A model generated the notes under the pieces. That model was not told the origin of the DNA and made no database searches. It was given only the letters and a program-made list of their open reading frames with translations. This document shows positions 47,161 through 58,286 of a stretch of 64,000 nt of DNA, in pieces. Position 1 is the first letter of the stretch; each line of letters starts with the position of its first letter. The stretch comes from Diphasiastrum complanatum (taxonomy: Eukaryota > Streptophyta > Lycopodiopsida > Lycopodiales > Lycopodiaceae). The translations under genes and the position numbers were made by a program. The stretch lies in contig CM055112.1 of NCBI GenBank assembly GCA_029204225.1, positions 23,254,578-23,318,577 on the forward strand, in the 5' to 3' direction.

Positions 47161-47976
47161 ACGCAAGTTTTGGCAGTCTGATCTTGATGATTTTTAATTT
47201 TATTTGTTTTTCAATTTCTTGTTTTTAAATATTAAATTGTTCAGTTTTTGTTTGAAAAAGATAGTATAAAAAAAACTTCAAAAAAGACTGATGAGCAAAA
47301 GTCAGAAAAGTCATCAGCATGGGAAACAGGAAGGACAGTATTTTTTTTATGAAAAATGACTTATAAAATCACTATTTTGATCAAATATTGCCTATATAGT
47401 ATCAGAAACCTTCGCTGAGCCTCCAGATTGTACATCCACTTCAGATCTATCTAAATTGAGTTGGGCAAAGATTCTTGTTCAGAAAAAATCCATTTTTTGA
47501 GTCAGGTGAATTATCAGCAATATGTCATTTTGGGAACCTTCACCGATCACCTTACTCTCATTATGAACCTTCACTGACATGCTAGATGGTCTTAAAATGT
47601 CAAAATTAGGCTGTCCATAGCCTCAGATTTTGAAAAAATGCATTTATGATAGTACTTGGGTGAAGGTTCATCCTTCGCCAACCCTGGAAAATGTTCGACT
47701 GATAGGTTCAGATCTCCAGAAATCTTCATCGAGATTTTTATAGCCTATTTTCACAGTATTGTACATGCCTGCAACTTTTTGTTCAGAACTATCAGCCAAA
47801 CTAGTATTCAGTGTAATAGACCCTCCAAATTCACCTATAAGTTGGCTGAATTCGATTCATTCCTCACTTGTGCTAGTGAAGCTCTTGCCAATTTTTCCCG
47901 TGGCCAAAGCCTTCCAAACTTTCTGAACTATTTTTTGATATACATTCGCGCGTCTTACTTTTCATTTCTGATCATC
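47161..47976 (+). other. Spacer between gypsy pol and the third ORF
   Basis: No ORF of note up to about 47650. It contains the CCTTCGC / CCTTCACCGA motif series (47409-47690) also found in the leader at 34.0-34.7 kb. A weak frame at 47656-47976 may be an upstream extension of the following ORF. Confidence 0.45.
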
Positions 47977-49535
47977 ATGTCTTTCACAGATACATCCCAG
48001 TCTCCTCATTATACTATCCATCGTGATGTCCCATCTGCAACGGATATGATACTTCCTAGCACAAGCATGGTCACTCAGTAGATGACCCTTGCGGAGTCTT
48101 TGCTTACTGCAATGGGTATTCATGAGAGAACCTTTTTTGGGAGAATCAACATGGATTTCATCACTCTTGCCTTCAGTGTGTGGAAGGAAGAGAAATTCAA
48201 GTTTTATATCACCTTTCAGGGAGCCACACACAAGGTGCACATGACTGAGGCCGCCCTTGCTACCATAGGCATAGCGTCTGGTACCCAAGCCTCACCCAAC
48301 CATAAATAGGCCAAACAGGCTATTAAGCCTTACAGTGACCTGACAAATGATTTGCATTGGACCAATGATGGCTACCTTCTCGATGCCATCACACAGCCTG
48401 CCATACATGTTGCTGCCCAACTCTTCAATAATTTTCTGATGGTTGGCAACCTCAGGAAAGACCGCATCACTTCTCAAATCCTAAGTAGGATAGTCGAGTC
48501 CTATGTCAAGATAGCCAAGGCCCCTCTCGAACCATATAATTGGTTCAAGACTATTTCTGGTGAGCTCAAACGAGCCATTAAGAGCCATACCAAGCAGCAG
48601 TTTGTTGTTGGCTCCTTGTTGTCTCTTCTAGTGGCCTCCCACCTTGAAAACAAAATCCATGGCTTCCACCTGGATTCTATACTTTCGATTTATGAAGAAG
48701 CACCGGCGAGTCATCCCACCCGGCCTCCAGTTCACATAGTCGACGTTGTCCATGTAGCGAGATCGTCGTTCCTGACCCACCTTTTGCATCATGATGTCGT
48801 ACTAGACATACACCGTCAGCTGCACTTACACCCCCTGCTGCTACTCGCACTGAACTTCCTATTCCCCCCTCGCCTTTGATGCTTCCCTCACCTGAGGGCT
48901 TTGAAGAGGAAGATGTTTTTGAATAAGAAGAAGTACCGGCACCGGTTTCATGCCAACAAAGGACGATACCCTCAGGTCCTATTGTTGCTACCACCTCCAC
49001 GACAGTAGATTCTAGTGATGCTCTCGGTTTGGTCTCAAGCCTTGCGCAAGTGATCCAGTATATGCTTGACAGGAAAAAAGAAATGGAGCAGAGAATTTCC
49101 GACATGGGATCTGAAAATACTCTTATCAGCCAGAAGATTATTCAGCTCTAGATAGATAATTGAAGATTGCCAAGCAACACGAAGAAAAATCTGAAACTAA
49201 AAAGAAGATGGCATAGCAACAAGCTTATCGTCTCGAAGGATATGTTAGCTCCCTGCAGAATGCCTTGACAACCGCACAAGATTAGGTGGACAAGGCCATG
49301 CAGGATGCAAAGCAAGAAGTGCAGCTGTTACAAGGTCAATTGCAGATGGCAAAGCAGGATCACACACGTCTCCAAGATGGATTGAAAGCGACCACCCTTG
49401 AGTGTGATGCATATCTTCAGATGCAAATATCAGATCATCCGATAACTCCGTGGAGATCGCGTATTTGTTCAAGAAAGTGGAAACTTACAAAGTGGCCCTT
49501 CAAGGATTCCAAGGCCACTTGAAACTCGTGGGAGA
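47977..49535 (+). pseudogene. Third ORF of the gypsy element (putative plant transposon-type protein with coiled-coil tail)
   Basis: Reading from ATG 47977 with several stops and frameshifts (48079, 48307, about 48720, about 49160), the product has a globular N-terminal part (FITLAFSVWKEEKFKFYITF, HMTEAALATIGI, NWFKTISGELKRAIKSH), a Pro/Ser-rich linker (near 48690-48900), and a C-terminal coiled coil (DRKKEMEQRISDMGSEN, then LQNALTTAQD, then EVQLLQGQLQMAKQDHTRL). It lies downstream of integrase in the same orientation, the place where Athila-like elements carry an env-like ORF. No signal peptide or membrane segment is obvious. It resembles in style the putative plant transposon proteins linked to gypsy elements; that similarity is an impression, not a search result. 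Confidence 0.6.
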
Positions 49536-49559
49536 GATAGACTTCTTACTTGGATGTGC

Positions 49560-49749
49560 TTCATTTCTATGATTGAAGCAATATCCAGATTCAAGATAGA
49601 TTGATATTTTTTGTTGAGAGTTTGATCTCACATTCTGTTGCTAGATTTCATAGGTTGGATCAACATTATCAGTGTTAGATCCTAGGTTGAGATAGCAAGC
49701 AACATTTTCAACTCCATCTTTATCATTACTTGAATTTCTCATAGAGAAG
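49560..49749 (+). other. Residual leader of a copia element lacking its 5' LTR
   Basis: Only about 190 bp separate the gypsy third ORF from the copia gag start. No LTR or primer site is visible, so the copia element lost its 5' end at or near 49.56 kb. Confidence 0.5.
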
Positions 49750-52700
49750 ATGTCTTCATCTGGTTCACATTTCTTGGAGCATAGTGAGAGATTAACATCT
49801 TCCAATTATGCAATGTGGAAGATTAGAATGGAATCATTATTGATTCTACAAGATGTAATGGACATTGTGAGTGGAGCTGAAGAAGAACCTGCAACACCTA
49901 ATGAAGCTACAACATTCAACAAAAGAACCAAAATTGCCCTTCATTTTATAAAAATGAATTTCACAAATGAGGTATTAAGAGAGATCAGTACATGCACCAT
50001 TGCCAAGGAGGCTTGGGACACTCTAAAAACAATATATGAAAATAAGAATACTTCTAGATTGCTTACACTTAGAGACCAAATTTTTCAAAGTTATCAGAGA
50101 GTTGATGAGAGTGCTTCATCATATGTAATGAGACTAAATGATCTTCATCAAGAATTAGCTAGTATTGGAGATGCTCTTAAGAACACTGAACTTGTTCAAG
50201 TAGTTCTTAAGGGACTTAGAAATGAGTATGACAAAAATGTGCAGACTTACGTTGTCAGGGAGGAACTTCCATCCTTGGAGACACTACAAGGTGTTCTCAT
50301 TGCTGAAGAAAGCAGGCAAGAGAACAAGAAGTTGAGGATCAACAAACTTTCATTGAAAGATGGTGGAGATGACAAAGCAGTCTTCATCAGAGACAAGTCA
50401 AGAGGCAAGGAAAAAGGTCAACAACACTTCAAGAAGGACAAAGCCAAAGAAAGTGGTGAGGATTAATCCTCACAAGTTGCAACATCCAGTGGCAAGAAGA
50501 ATCTGTCAAAGATCAAGTGTTTTTTTTTTGTGGCAAGAAAGGCCACTATGCACCAAATTGTTTCAAGAAGAAAAACCAATCTAAGCAAGCTAATCTTACT
50601 AATGAGGATGAGTGTGAGGGTGTTGAGAGTGAAAGAGAGGATTCTTTAATGATGTCTAGTTTTTCATCTTTTCCTTTCAAGAATGAAGAAATCTGGTGGA
50701 TAGATAGTGGGGCTAGTTCCCATATGTCTAGTTCTAGAAACTCTTTCACAAGTCTCATGCCATATCTATGTGCAAAAAGATCAATCTATACTGCTAATGA
50801 TGTACAATTGAAGGAATAGGTAGTATTCACCAAAAGCAAAGGAGGAGCAAATTGCTTTGTTTCCTTTGTAGATGATTATAAAGATATTCTTGGATCTATA
50901 TGTTGTCTTCTAAAGCCATGGTTTATGATGTTTTTCTTACTTTCAAAGCTTATGTAGAAAAGCAGCTTTCTTTCAAGTTGAAAGTTTTGAGAAGTGATAG
51001 TGGAGGTGAATACACCTCCAATAAGTTTAAAGACTTTTTTGAGAGAGAGGGAATACAAAAAGAATTTTCTTCTTCTTATACTCCTTAGCAAAATGGAGTT
51101 GCTGAGAGAAAAAATAGAACTTTGTGTGAATGTGCAAAAGCCATTAGGCTAGAAGCATCTCTGCCTAAAGAATTTTGGGGAGAAGCAGTTGCATGTGCAA
51201 ATTATCTTTGTAATAGGCTTCCTAATCTTGCAATAGAGGGAAGAACACCATTTGAGATGTTGTATAAGAAAAAGCCTAAGGTAGATCATCTTAGGATCTT
51301 TGGCTATGTATGCTTTGTGCATGTACCTTTAGAGACTAGGAAAAAGGATGATCCTAGTGATGTTAAAGGAATATTTGTAGGATATGCATCTACTGAAAAA
51401 GCATACACCTACACCAAGAAGATCTACAAGAGAAAGATCTGAGCCAAGAAGGCTCACATATGATGAGGAAGGAAGACAAGTGGAAGGTGAAACTTCCTAT
51501 CATGCTCTCTTCATATCAGAGGAAGAGCCTAAATATGTCCAAGAAGCACTTCAATCCAAGATGTGGGTTGAAGCAATGACCCAAGAGTTTGAAGCCTTGA
51601 TGTCAAACAACACATGGGAGCTTGTGGAGCCACCAAACAACATGCATGTGATTGGATGTAAGTGGGTTTTTAGAATCAAGGATAATAATGATGGATCTAT
51701 CAACAAATATAAAGCAAGACTTTGTGCTAAAGGCTACTCTCAAATCAAAGGTCTTGACTATGAAGACACCTTTGCACCAGCTGCAAAAATGGCAACAATC
51801 AAAATACTCATATCTCTTGCATGTTATCACAATTGGAGGATGTTTCAGCTTGATATTTCTAATGCCTTTCTCAATGGTTACCTTGAGGAGGAGATTTACA
51901 TGGAGCAACCACCTGGATTTGTGAAAAAAGGTGAAGAATCAAAAGTTTGTCCTTTGTTCAAAAGTCTCTATGGACTAAAACAAGCACCAAGTCTTGGTAT
52001 GCAAGGCTCAACTCCTATCTCATATCACTCGGATTTTGTCTTAGTGAATATCACCCCTCTTTGTACATTAAGTTTGTAAATAACTTTGTAGTTATTCTTC
52101 TCATCTATGTAGATGATGTCATTCTTTGTGGAAATAATGAGAAGCTAGTTGAAGAAACTGAGCATGCACTTGGTAGCGAGTTTAAGATGCAGGACTTAGG
52201 ATTTCTTCACTATATTTTAGGCCTTGAAATTGATTTTTGAAAAGGTCATGCCTTTATAAGCCAAAGTAGATATGCACTTTCGATGCTCAAGAAATTTCAA
52301 ATGGAAAACTGTAAAGGCATAGATACACCAATGGAGCACATTTTAAAAGTTCCTACAAAAGATGATGAAAAATCCTTTGTGGACATCACTCTTTATAGGA
52401 GTCTTATTGGCTCACTTATGTGGTTAATTGTGACTAGGCCTGATCTAAGCTTTAGTGTGCATAAGCTAAGTCAACACATGCAGGATCCAAAGATATATCA
52501 TTGGAAGTTGGCTAAAAGAATCTTGAGGTATATATCTTCTACCTTAGACTATGGATTAATCTACAAAGGAGAAGATCTGACTTTGGTTGCTTTTTTAGAT
52601 TCAAGTTTTGCAGGAGATAGGTTGGATAGAAAATCCACAAGTGCTTACACAATTTTCTTGGAGGGAATTTAACTTCTTGGCTATCAAAGAAACAAGCAAC

Positions 52701-53097
52701 TATATCCTTATCATCCTGTGAAACTAAATACAAATCTCTTACAACCACAACAAAAGAGGTTTTATGGACCAAAAGGCTACTTTTGGAGCTAAAGTCTTAT
52801 GGAGATGAAGATCTTCCAATTATCAAGAATGATAACATCTTAGCTCAGGCTCTTGCAAATAATCCTGTGTTCCATGCAAGGAGCAAACACATCGAAGTAG
52901 CTCATCATTTTGTTAGAGAAAAAATTATTGGGAGAGAGATCTTATTGGAGCATGTTGGGTCTTCAAATTGTGTTGCAGATCTTCTCACCAAGCCATTGTT
53001 CAAGAATGTCTTTATCAAGATGAGGTCTAACCTTGGCCTAATTTCAAAGTCTATGTTGGATAGGAACATATATTTTAAGGAGGAGTGTGAAGAATAG
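49750..53097 (+). pseudogene. Copia gag-pol, decayed, same family as the young element
   Basis: Gag starts at ATG 49750 (LTSSNYAMWKIRMESLL, compare LSSSNYSTWKVRMESLL in the young element). There is a stop at 50464 and a T-run frameshift in the zinc knuckle (near 50520: FFCGKKGHYAPNC). Protease WWIDSGASSHM lies near 50695, followed by a deletion from about 50818 removing the integrase zinc region and the first catalytic Asp. Integrase continues with a damaged RSDSGGEYTS and QQ-equivalent stop near 51087, then GVAERKNRTLCECAK. A second deletion joins integrase to the linker near 51405. RT has YVDD near 52107 and RNase H SFAGDRLDRKSTSAY near 52606, with stops near 52238 and 52670. The end SKHIEVAHHFVRE and ADLLTKPL is intact to the stop at 53097, again inside the LTR start. 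Confidence 0.9.
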
Positions 53098-53804
53098 TAA
53101 AATAAGATCTTCCTATCTCAAGTTTTGGGGCCATGACCATGTTATTTCCATTGTGAACTTTATTGTACATAAAGGTATGTGAATTGAGCACATAACCTTC
53201 TACAATAGGTTGAGTTTGAGTTAGGTAGATTCAAATTTGATGTCATGCAAAAGTTTAGTTTACATGCAATGTCATTCAGAGTGCATGCATGCAATATGCA
53301 ATCAGTGGATGCAACATGCAAAGTAGTTTTTGTGATCTACACATGTCTAGGCAATTTTGAGAGGTGACATGCAGTACATGCAATATCAATGCATGCAGTT
53401 ATACCTGTGGATCCATGTTAGTTGAGTTAACTAAGTTAAGTGGACTTTCCATGCAACTCCACTAGAGGAATTCGAGTCTCTTTGATGTAGGGAAACTGTG
53501 GCATGTTTTGCCATATTGTAAATATTGAGATTTTGGTGTTTTGGACTCATTCTCTCTCTACCACGTTGTAAAGTGTTGATTTTCTCCCTCTACCCTAGAG
53601 CAGCCTGTTTTTCCCATACTGAGCTCTTAGAATTATTTCTGACATTCATTTATCACAGTGAGAAGTTAGTTTTTTCAGTCTGATGTATCTCTTGCCTTAG
53701 ATTTTTCAAGTAATTTATTCTTTGATCAATCTTGTGCAATCACAACACCTCAGTAAGATCCTGTGAGGTGTGTGGTGAAGTTTACACGTGCTAAAAACTT
53801 CACA
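53086..53804 (+). repeat. 3' LTR of the decayed copia element
   Basis: Begins TGTGAAGAATAG after the purine run AAGGAGGAG and ends AAAACTTCACA. Length 719 bp. It shares TGTGAA at the start and TTCACA at the end with the young element's LTRs. No left partner, so its right end is judged only from the CA terminus. Confidence 0.75.
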
Positions 53805-53822
53805 TTGCAAAAGAAGATTCGG

Positions 53823-54445
53823 TTCAAAATGTTATTGACGTGTCGGCTCCAAATTTTTTTGCAAAATTAGAACTAGATAGAGTTGATTTTCTAAAGGAGT
53901 ATATTAAAAAATTACAAAAATACGAGAGTTGCTATCCATTGGAAATAAAAACAATAGAAATTATTAATGTCATTAAATGTGTGTTGCCTCCTCTGGTGCA
54001 CAATTGCTGACCATTCAATTCTACATATTGTGACAAGCTTTTGCACTCATTCCTTACTACACCAAAAATTGTACCTACACTGTGTTATTCCTTTTCAAAG
54101 AAGTGAAACTGGGGTGGCTGAGTTGGTTGAAATATAATCTGTTCAAGATGTGTATAAGGAAGATATTTATTTCTATGTTGTCAATGGACAACATACCATT
54201 GAGGCCGCCAAACATGTATTGAATCTACTTGTAAACAAAGTTGAGAAGATTCAAAATGTGCAGAAACTTCAAAAACATTATGAAACAAGAAAATGTCATA
54301 TTTTGAGCCATTTGATTTCGTCGATGGATTGCGTCTCTTGAGTGCTCAACGAAATAAATGAGAAATATCATCTGAAAAGCTCTTACATGGAGCTTCTACT
54401 ACAAGCAAGGATGCAGTGGGAAGCATTGGTGTTGAAAGTATAGTA
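53823..54445 (+). pseudogene. Gene fragment with a ParB-like NGQHTIEA motif
   Basis: A broken plus-strand frame. The first part (53826-54008) gives FLKEYIKKLQKYESCYPLEI and ends in a stop. The second (about 54108-54445) gives DVYKEDIYFYVVNGQHTIEA, then VNKVEKIQNVQKLQKHYET and LLQARMQWEALV, with two in-frame stops (near 54139 and 54340). The xxxNGQH(T)xEA pattern resembles the G-H-H/Q-R motif of ParB/Srx-like folds found in some large plant gene families. It does not look like retroelement coding. It may be the same ancestral gene as the phosphatase-like piece at 55.83 kb, since both lie on the same strand either side of a copia fragment; this is inference. Confidence 0.4.
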
Positions 54446-54489
54446 CTAAGGACCATAAATGGATCTTTGAATTATCCATAAGGTTGATT

Positions 54490-55043
54490 GTGTGATTGTT
54501 GAACAATCTATCAGATACTAGTCAACAAAAAACAATATCTAATTTAGTAGCTTGATAGAAAACAAGTAGAGACAATCAAATCATTGATCATAAATTGAAA
54601 TCCGAGTTCCCACGTGTGAAAATCAGGCTATAGTACGGCGGCTTGTAGACAGAGTTTAATGAGTTCCAAGGCTAAGTTTCATTGGATTCAATAGCTATCA
54701 TCATACAATAGGAGAAAAATTGAGTTTCCTCTTGAGGCTCCAAAAACTTTCTATCTTCTCACTATGGAGAATGGAAATACATAGTAAAAGACACTTCCTT
54801 TGCAAAGTTAGGTGAAAATCTAGCATGTAATAAGGAAGTAGACTCAACTTTCTTGCCCTAAAGTGAAAACCCTACTCTAGATCCAAGAGTCATGCTTGGT
54901 AGGTGCATGGTAGGTACAAATCTCATCATAAATCAAGGTCTAGATCCTACAAAGTAAGAATCACTACCAAATGGACAAAAGTTATTGACAAAATTTACAA
55001 TATTCTACATGGCTAGATTTGCCAATGTAGGCAATTTTTCACA
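54490..55043 (-). repeat. 3' LTR (partial) of a minus-strand copia fragment
   Basis: On the minus strand the LTR starts TGTGAAAAATTGCC at 55043, directly after the purine run GAGGAGGAG (55052-55044). The distal end is uncertain; a plausible terminus is near 54490. Confidence 0.55.
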
Positions 55044-55825
55044 CTCCTCCTCAGATCTAGACTTGAAAACAACAATACTTTTATCAATCACTCCAAGTGA
55101 AGATCTAAGCTTGACAAATGCATCTTTAGGTAAAGATTTAGTAAACAAATCAACCAAGCAATTTGATGATGACACGTGTTGGAGCTTGATCTCTTTGGCT
55201 TGCACTTTCTCCCTCACGAAATGATGAGCAATCTCGATGTGTTTGCTCCTTGCATGGAATGTAGGATTAGTTGCAAGTGATTGGGCTGATTGGTTGTCAC
55301 AATAGATGATATGGATCTCCTCCTCCATGACATGAAACTCCACCAATAGCCTTTTGAGCCACACTTGCATGTTGATGTCAAGGCCTTGTACTCGGATTTT
55401 GTGGAAGATAAGGAGATGGTATCTTGCTTTTAGGAAAGCCATGATACTACTCCATCACATAGAAAAGTGGAAAAAGCACTTGTTGATCTTCTATCCGCTT
55501 TGTCACCTGCAAAATCCAAGTCACCATAGGCTCTTAAGCCAAGATTAGTTCCTCTATACAAAATGCCAAAATTCTTAGTAGATGAAATGTATCTAAGAAC
55601 TCTTTTGGCCATCTTCCAATGTGAAACTAGAGGACTTTGCATGAATTGGATTAACTTTCTAACACTATAACTAAGATCAGGTCTAGTTATAGTTAAATAA
55701 ATCAAGGAGCCAATAATCCTTCTATATAATGTGATGTCCTCAAAGGATGCTTCATCACCATCAATAGATGCTTTTACATGTTGCTCCATTGGTAAAATGT
55801 TTTGAAATTTCAAAGTTGGAATATG
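55005..55825 (-). pseudogene. Copia RT/RNase H C-terminal fragment
   Basis: The minus strand from 55825 encodes the end of RT (SFEDITLYRRIIGSLIYL, TRPDLSYSV) and RNase H (LDFAGDKADRRSTSAF, GVVSWLS). After a frame break near 55440 it continues with HIIYCDNQSAQSLATN, SKHIEIAHHFVRE and LVDLFTKSLP. Everything upstream (gag, protease, integrase, most RT) is missing. It belongs to the same broad family as the plus-strand elements at 5764 and 49750. It separates the two host-like gene fragments. Confidence 0.88.
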
Positions 55826-56465
55826 GAGTTGTATGACAATGCATAATATCCAACAATGTCTTGATGTGTTAAATATAACTGGACGACGACAATATAGCTT
55901 TCACATTATCTGGGATCAAACAAAATGCTACAATGAGACCAAGTACAGAATGCCTGTTAAACGACAAATTCGAGCATTTTTCAAGCCATTGTCGTATCCT
56001 TGGAACAAGTGTTGTGAAATGTTACCAATCAATACTTTATTGATTGATGATGCACCTTACAAAGCTTGCATGAATCCACCCGACAATGGGATTTTTCTTG
56101 ATTCTTTTTATGGCTCTTCTAAAGATGACTTTTTGAATACAGTTTTTTGGCCATATCTGCTACATGTCAAAGATGTCCCAAATTTTCCATATTACATTGA
56201 ACGAAATTGATTGGGCCAAGAACTGTTGAAGGAAGCAATAGATTTTAAACATTTGACTGAACATAGTTATTCTTTATTCCACCTTATAGGCTAGCAATTG
56301 CTCCTTTGATCATATCCACATCAAGAACTATTGTTTCAAAAGATGCACCATCTAAATTGGCAGAATATATGGAGACAATAGAGAATGTGAATGATCATCA
56401 AAAAGACCTTTTATGTGAATATCACAAAATGAAAAAAGAGAGTAGAGGAGATGAGTTTTAGTAGA
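55826..56465 (+). pseudogene. FCP1/NIF-type HAD phosphatase-like fragment
   Basis: A 125-codon frame (55833-56210) has FHIIWDQTKC, then FFKPLSYPW, then NTLLIDDAPYKACMNPP and GIFLDSF. In NLI-interacting-factor / FCP1-like phosphatases the same order (WDQSxC, then LLIDDSPYK, then NPPxxAIF) forms the C-terminal half of the HAD domain, with the DD motif binding Mg2+. The N-terminal DxDxT half is absent, removed or displaced by the copia fragment on its left. After a stop at 56208 further coding-like sequence (LAEYMETIENVNDHQKDLL, 56355-56410) may be a C-terminal extension. It is either a pseudogene or a displaced exon. Confidence 0.6.
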
Positions 56466-57604
56466 CTTGTCGACTTGTTTCCTTCAAACACTGTATTCAA
56501 ACTTGAGTGAACAAGAAATGCAATTTTTGTTAGATGCTCTCTTAAGTAACATATCATATGTGATAGTGGATACTCAGTTTGATTCTTGGTTGTTATTAAT
56601 AAGTTGATAACATGCACAATTCAATGAATAGTTTTGGTTATCATGTTGTTAATTTCTGTCTTTCAAATTGTTGATACGTATATTGTAATAGCAAATTTCT
56701 CGGCATGGTTGTACTCTTTCATTACCTTAAAATATTATGTGCACTTATGCAAGAAATATTTGTTATTAAAATGGATAAAAACAATTGAGCAACCTATTGG
56801 TGATATATATAATAGCTATGACATGGTGGTTTTGTCTTCTCAATATTTCATGTTATCACACACTTGCAATTTATGAAATTACTTAATTCATCTAAGATAT
56901 TGACTCTTATAATTTGGTGCCAACTCAAAAATAATCCAAGATTATGTGATAACTATATACAAAACTGAAATCCATTGTCATGACACACTTGTCCAACTAG
57001 AAGTCCAATAATCAATTTGCAGCTTTTCGACATAAACCGAATAATGATGGATAGAAAATAACTTGTGACACCAACTTGGAGATCATTGTGCATATAACCA
57101 TGCAGCTCACCTAATCACTCGCCAAAGTATCAATTGTCACTACTTGAGTAACCATCTCCCTGCTGGCTCACAACCTCATGCATGTTGGATTCACATCACT
57201 GTTGGAAATTAAGCCCACAGTTGTCTCCTTGGTAAATGACTAATTTCTATTTCATGATTCTTCCTGCACGTTTATTGATCATTGATCTAGGGTCAGGTGA
57301 AACCAACTTTGGTTCTACATCTGCTCATCTGATACCTACATGAATCATAAACTTAGACAACCAAATTATTTGAAGAATATCTACAACGGGCTTTCGGCTG
57401 ATCTCCAGCAAAGGATACAATCCTATCATAATTTCAATTTCAAATGTTAAGTTCAATAATTTGAAGTCATTGAAGACTTGGCCATCTTTAAGGACTTCCA
57501 CGAAATTAGCATTAAGAACAAGTCTACAGATATACATTACTTTCGCGACAGTTTGCAAAAATACTCTAGCTGTCGTGACAGTCTACAGAAATGAGCTATG
57601 TTTG
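56466..57604. other. No gene recognised
   Basis: AT-rich DNA with short random frames. No repeat boundary or RNA gene was seen. Confidence 0.35.
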
Positions 57605-57778
57605 TGACAGCTTCGTCTTTTTGCATTTCCCTGAAATGCGAAACTAGCATAGTTCAACAGTTTAAATTATTTTGCAACAGCTTCGCCTTTTTCAAATTTT
57701 CCCAAAATGCGACACTTAGGCACAGTTCAAAGTTCAACCGTTTTAGGGCACCTTCGGCTTTTTCTCAAAATGCGCTTG
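57605..57778. repeat. Degenerate tandem repeat, unit about 75 bp
   Basis: Units begin CAGCTTCGTCTTTTTGC, CAGCTTCGCCTTTTTC and CACCTTCGGCTTTTTC (near 57609, 57680, 57749), each followed by an AAATGCG(A/C) block 12-20 bp later and, in the first two, by AGTTCAA. The last unit is cut by the following retroelement remnant. Confidence 0.75.
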
Positions 57779-57782
57779 TTTG

Positions 57783-57994
57783 ATTAGATCCAGTTGGAGT
57801 CTAGTTGCACTACAAGTGAACAGATTCTTGGGGAGCTATCAGCGGATAATGGATACTTGGTGATTAGATGGTACAGGGTATTAGTATAAGTACAATTTTC
57901 TCTTTGTAATCAATAACTTTTGATATGCCATATTTGAGAAGTGATTTATTGATGTGATCTATATATTTCACTAGATCCTATTGAAGATTTAACT
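57783..57994 (+). mobile_element. Deleted relative of the AGTT...AACT non-coding element
   Basis: 57784-57882 matches 43110-43208 of the 4.6-kb element (GATCCAGTTGGAGTCTAGTT, ATTCTTGGGGAGCTATCAGC). 57883-57994 matches the end of its LTR (CTTTGTAATC, AATAACTTTTG) and finishes ATTTAACT. The roughly 1.5 kb lying between these parts in the parent is absent. It confirms AACT as the family's right terminus. Confidence 0.85.
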
Positions 57995-58286
57995 CTAGTA
58001 CCAATTGAGGGCCACTAAAATCCACGATAGAATTGATGTCTGTCAATTGGTTTTTTTTGATAATTTTGATGATTAAATCATAGAAAACTTAAAGTTTTAC
58101 TGCGAATCAGGGCCAGCCATCTGTCTATAGCCAAATCGTTATGGGACACTATGAATCCCAACAATTAAGAGCGCATTTGTTGGACATAATTTCTTCTTAA
58201 GCAATGTTTGCTTCTGATTGGTTTTTTCCTTGGAAAAACATAAAATAGGATGGTTTTTCTCATCTATTTCCAAATGTAAACATTGT

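Noticed and set aside
54108-54160. tRNA-like A-box (TGGCTGAGTTGG)
   Set aside because: No matching B-box or cloverleaf follows, and the stretch is better explained as part of the NGQH gene fragment.
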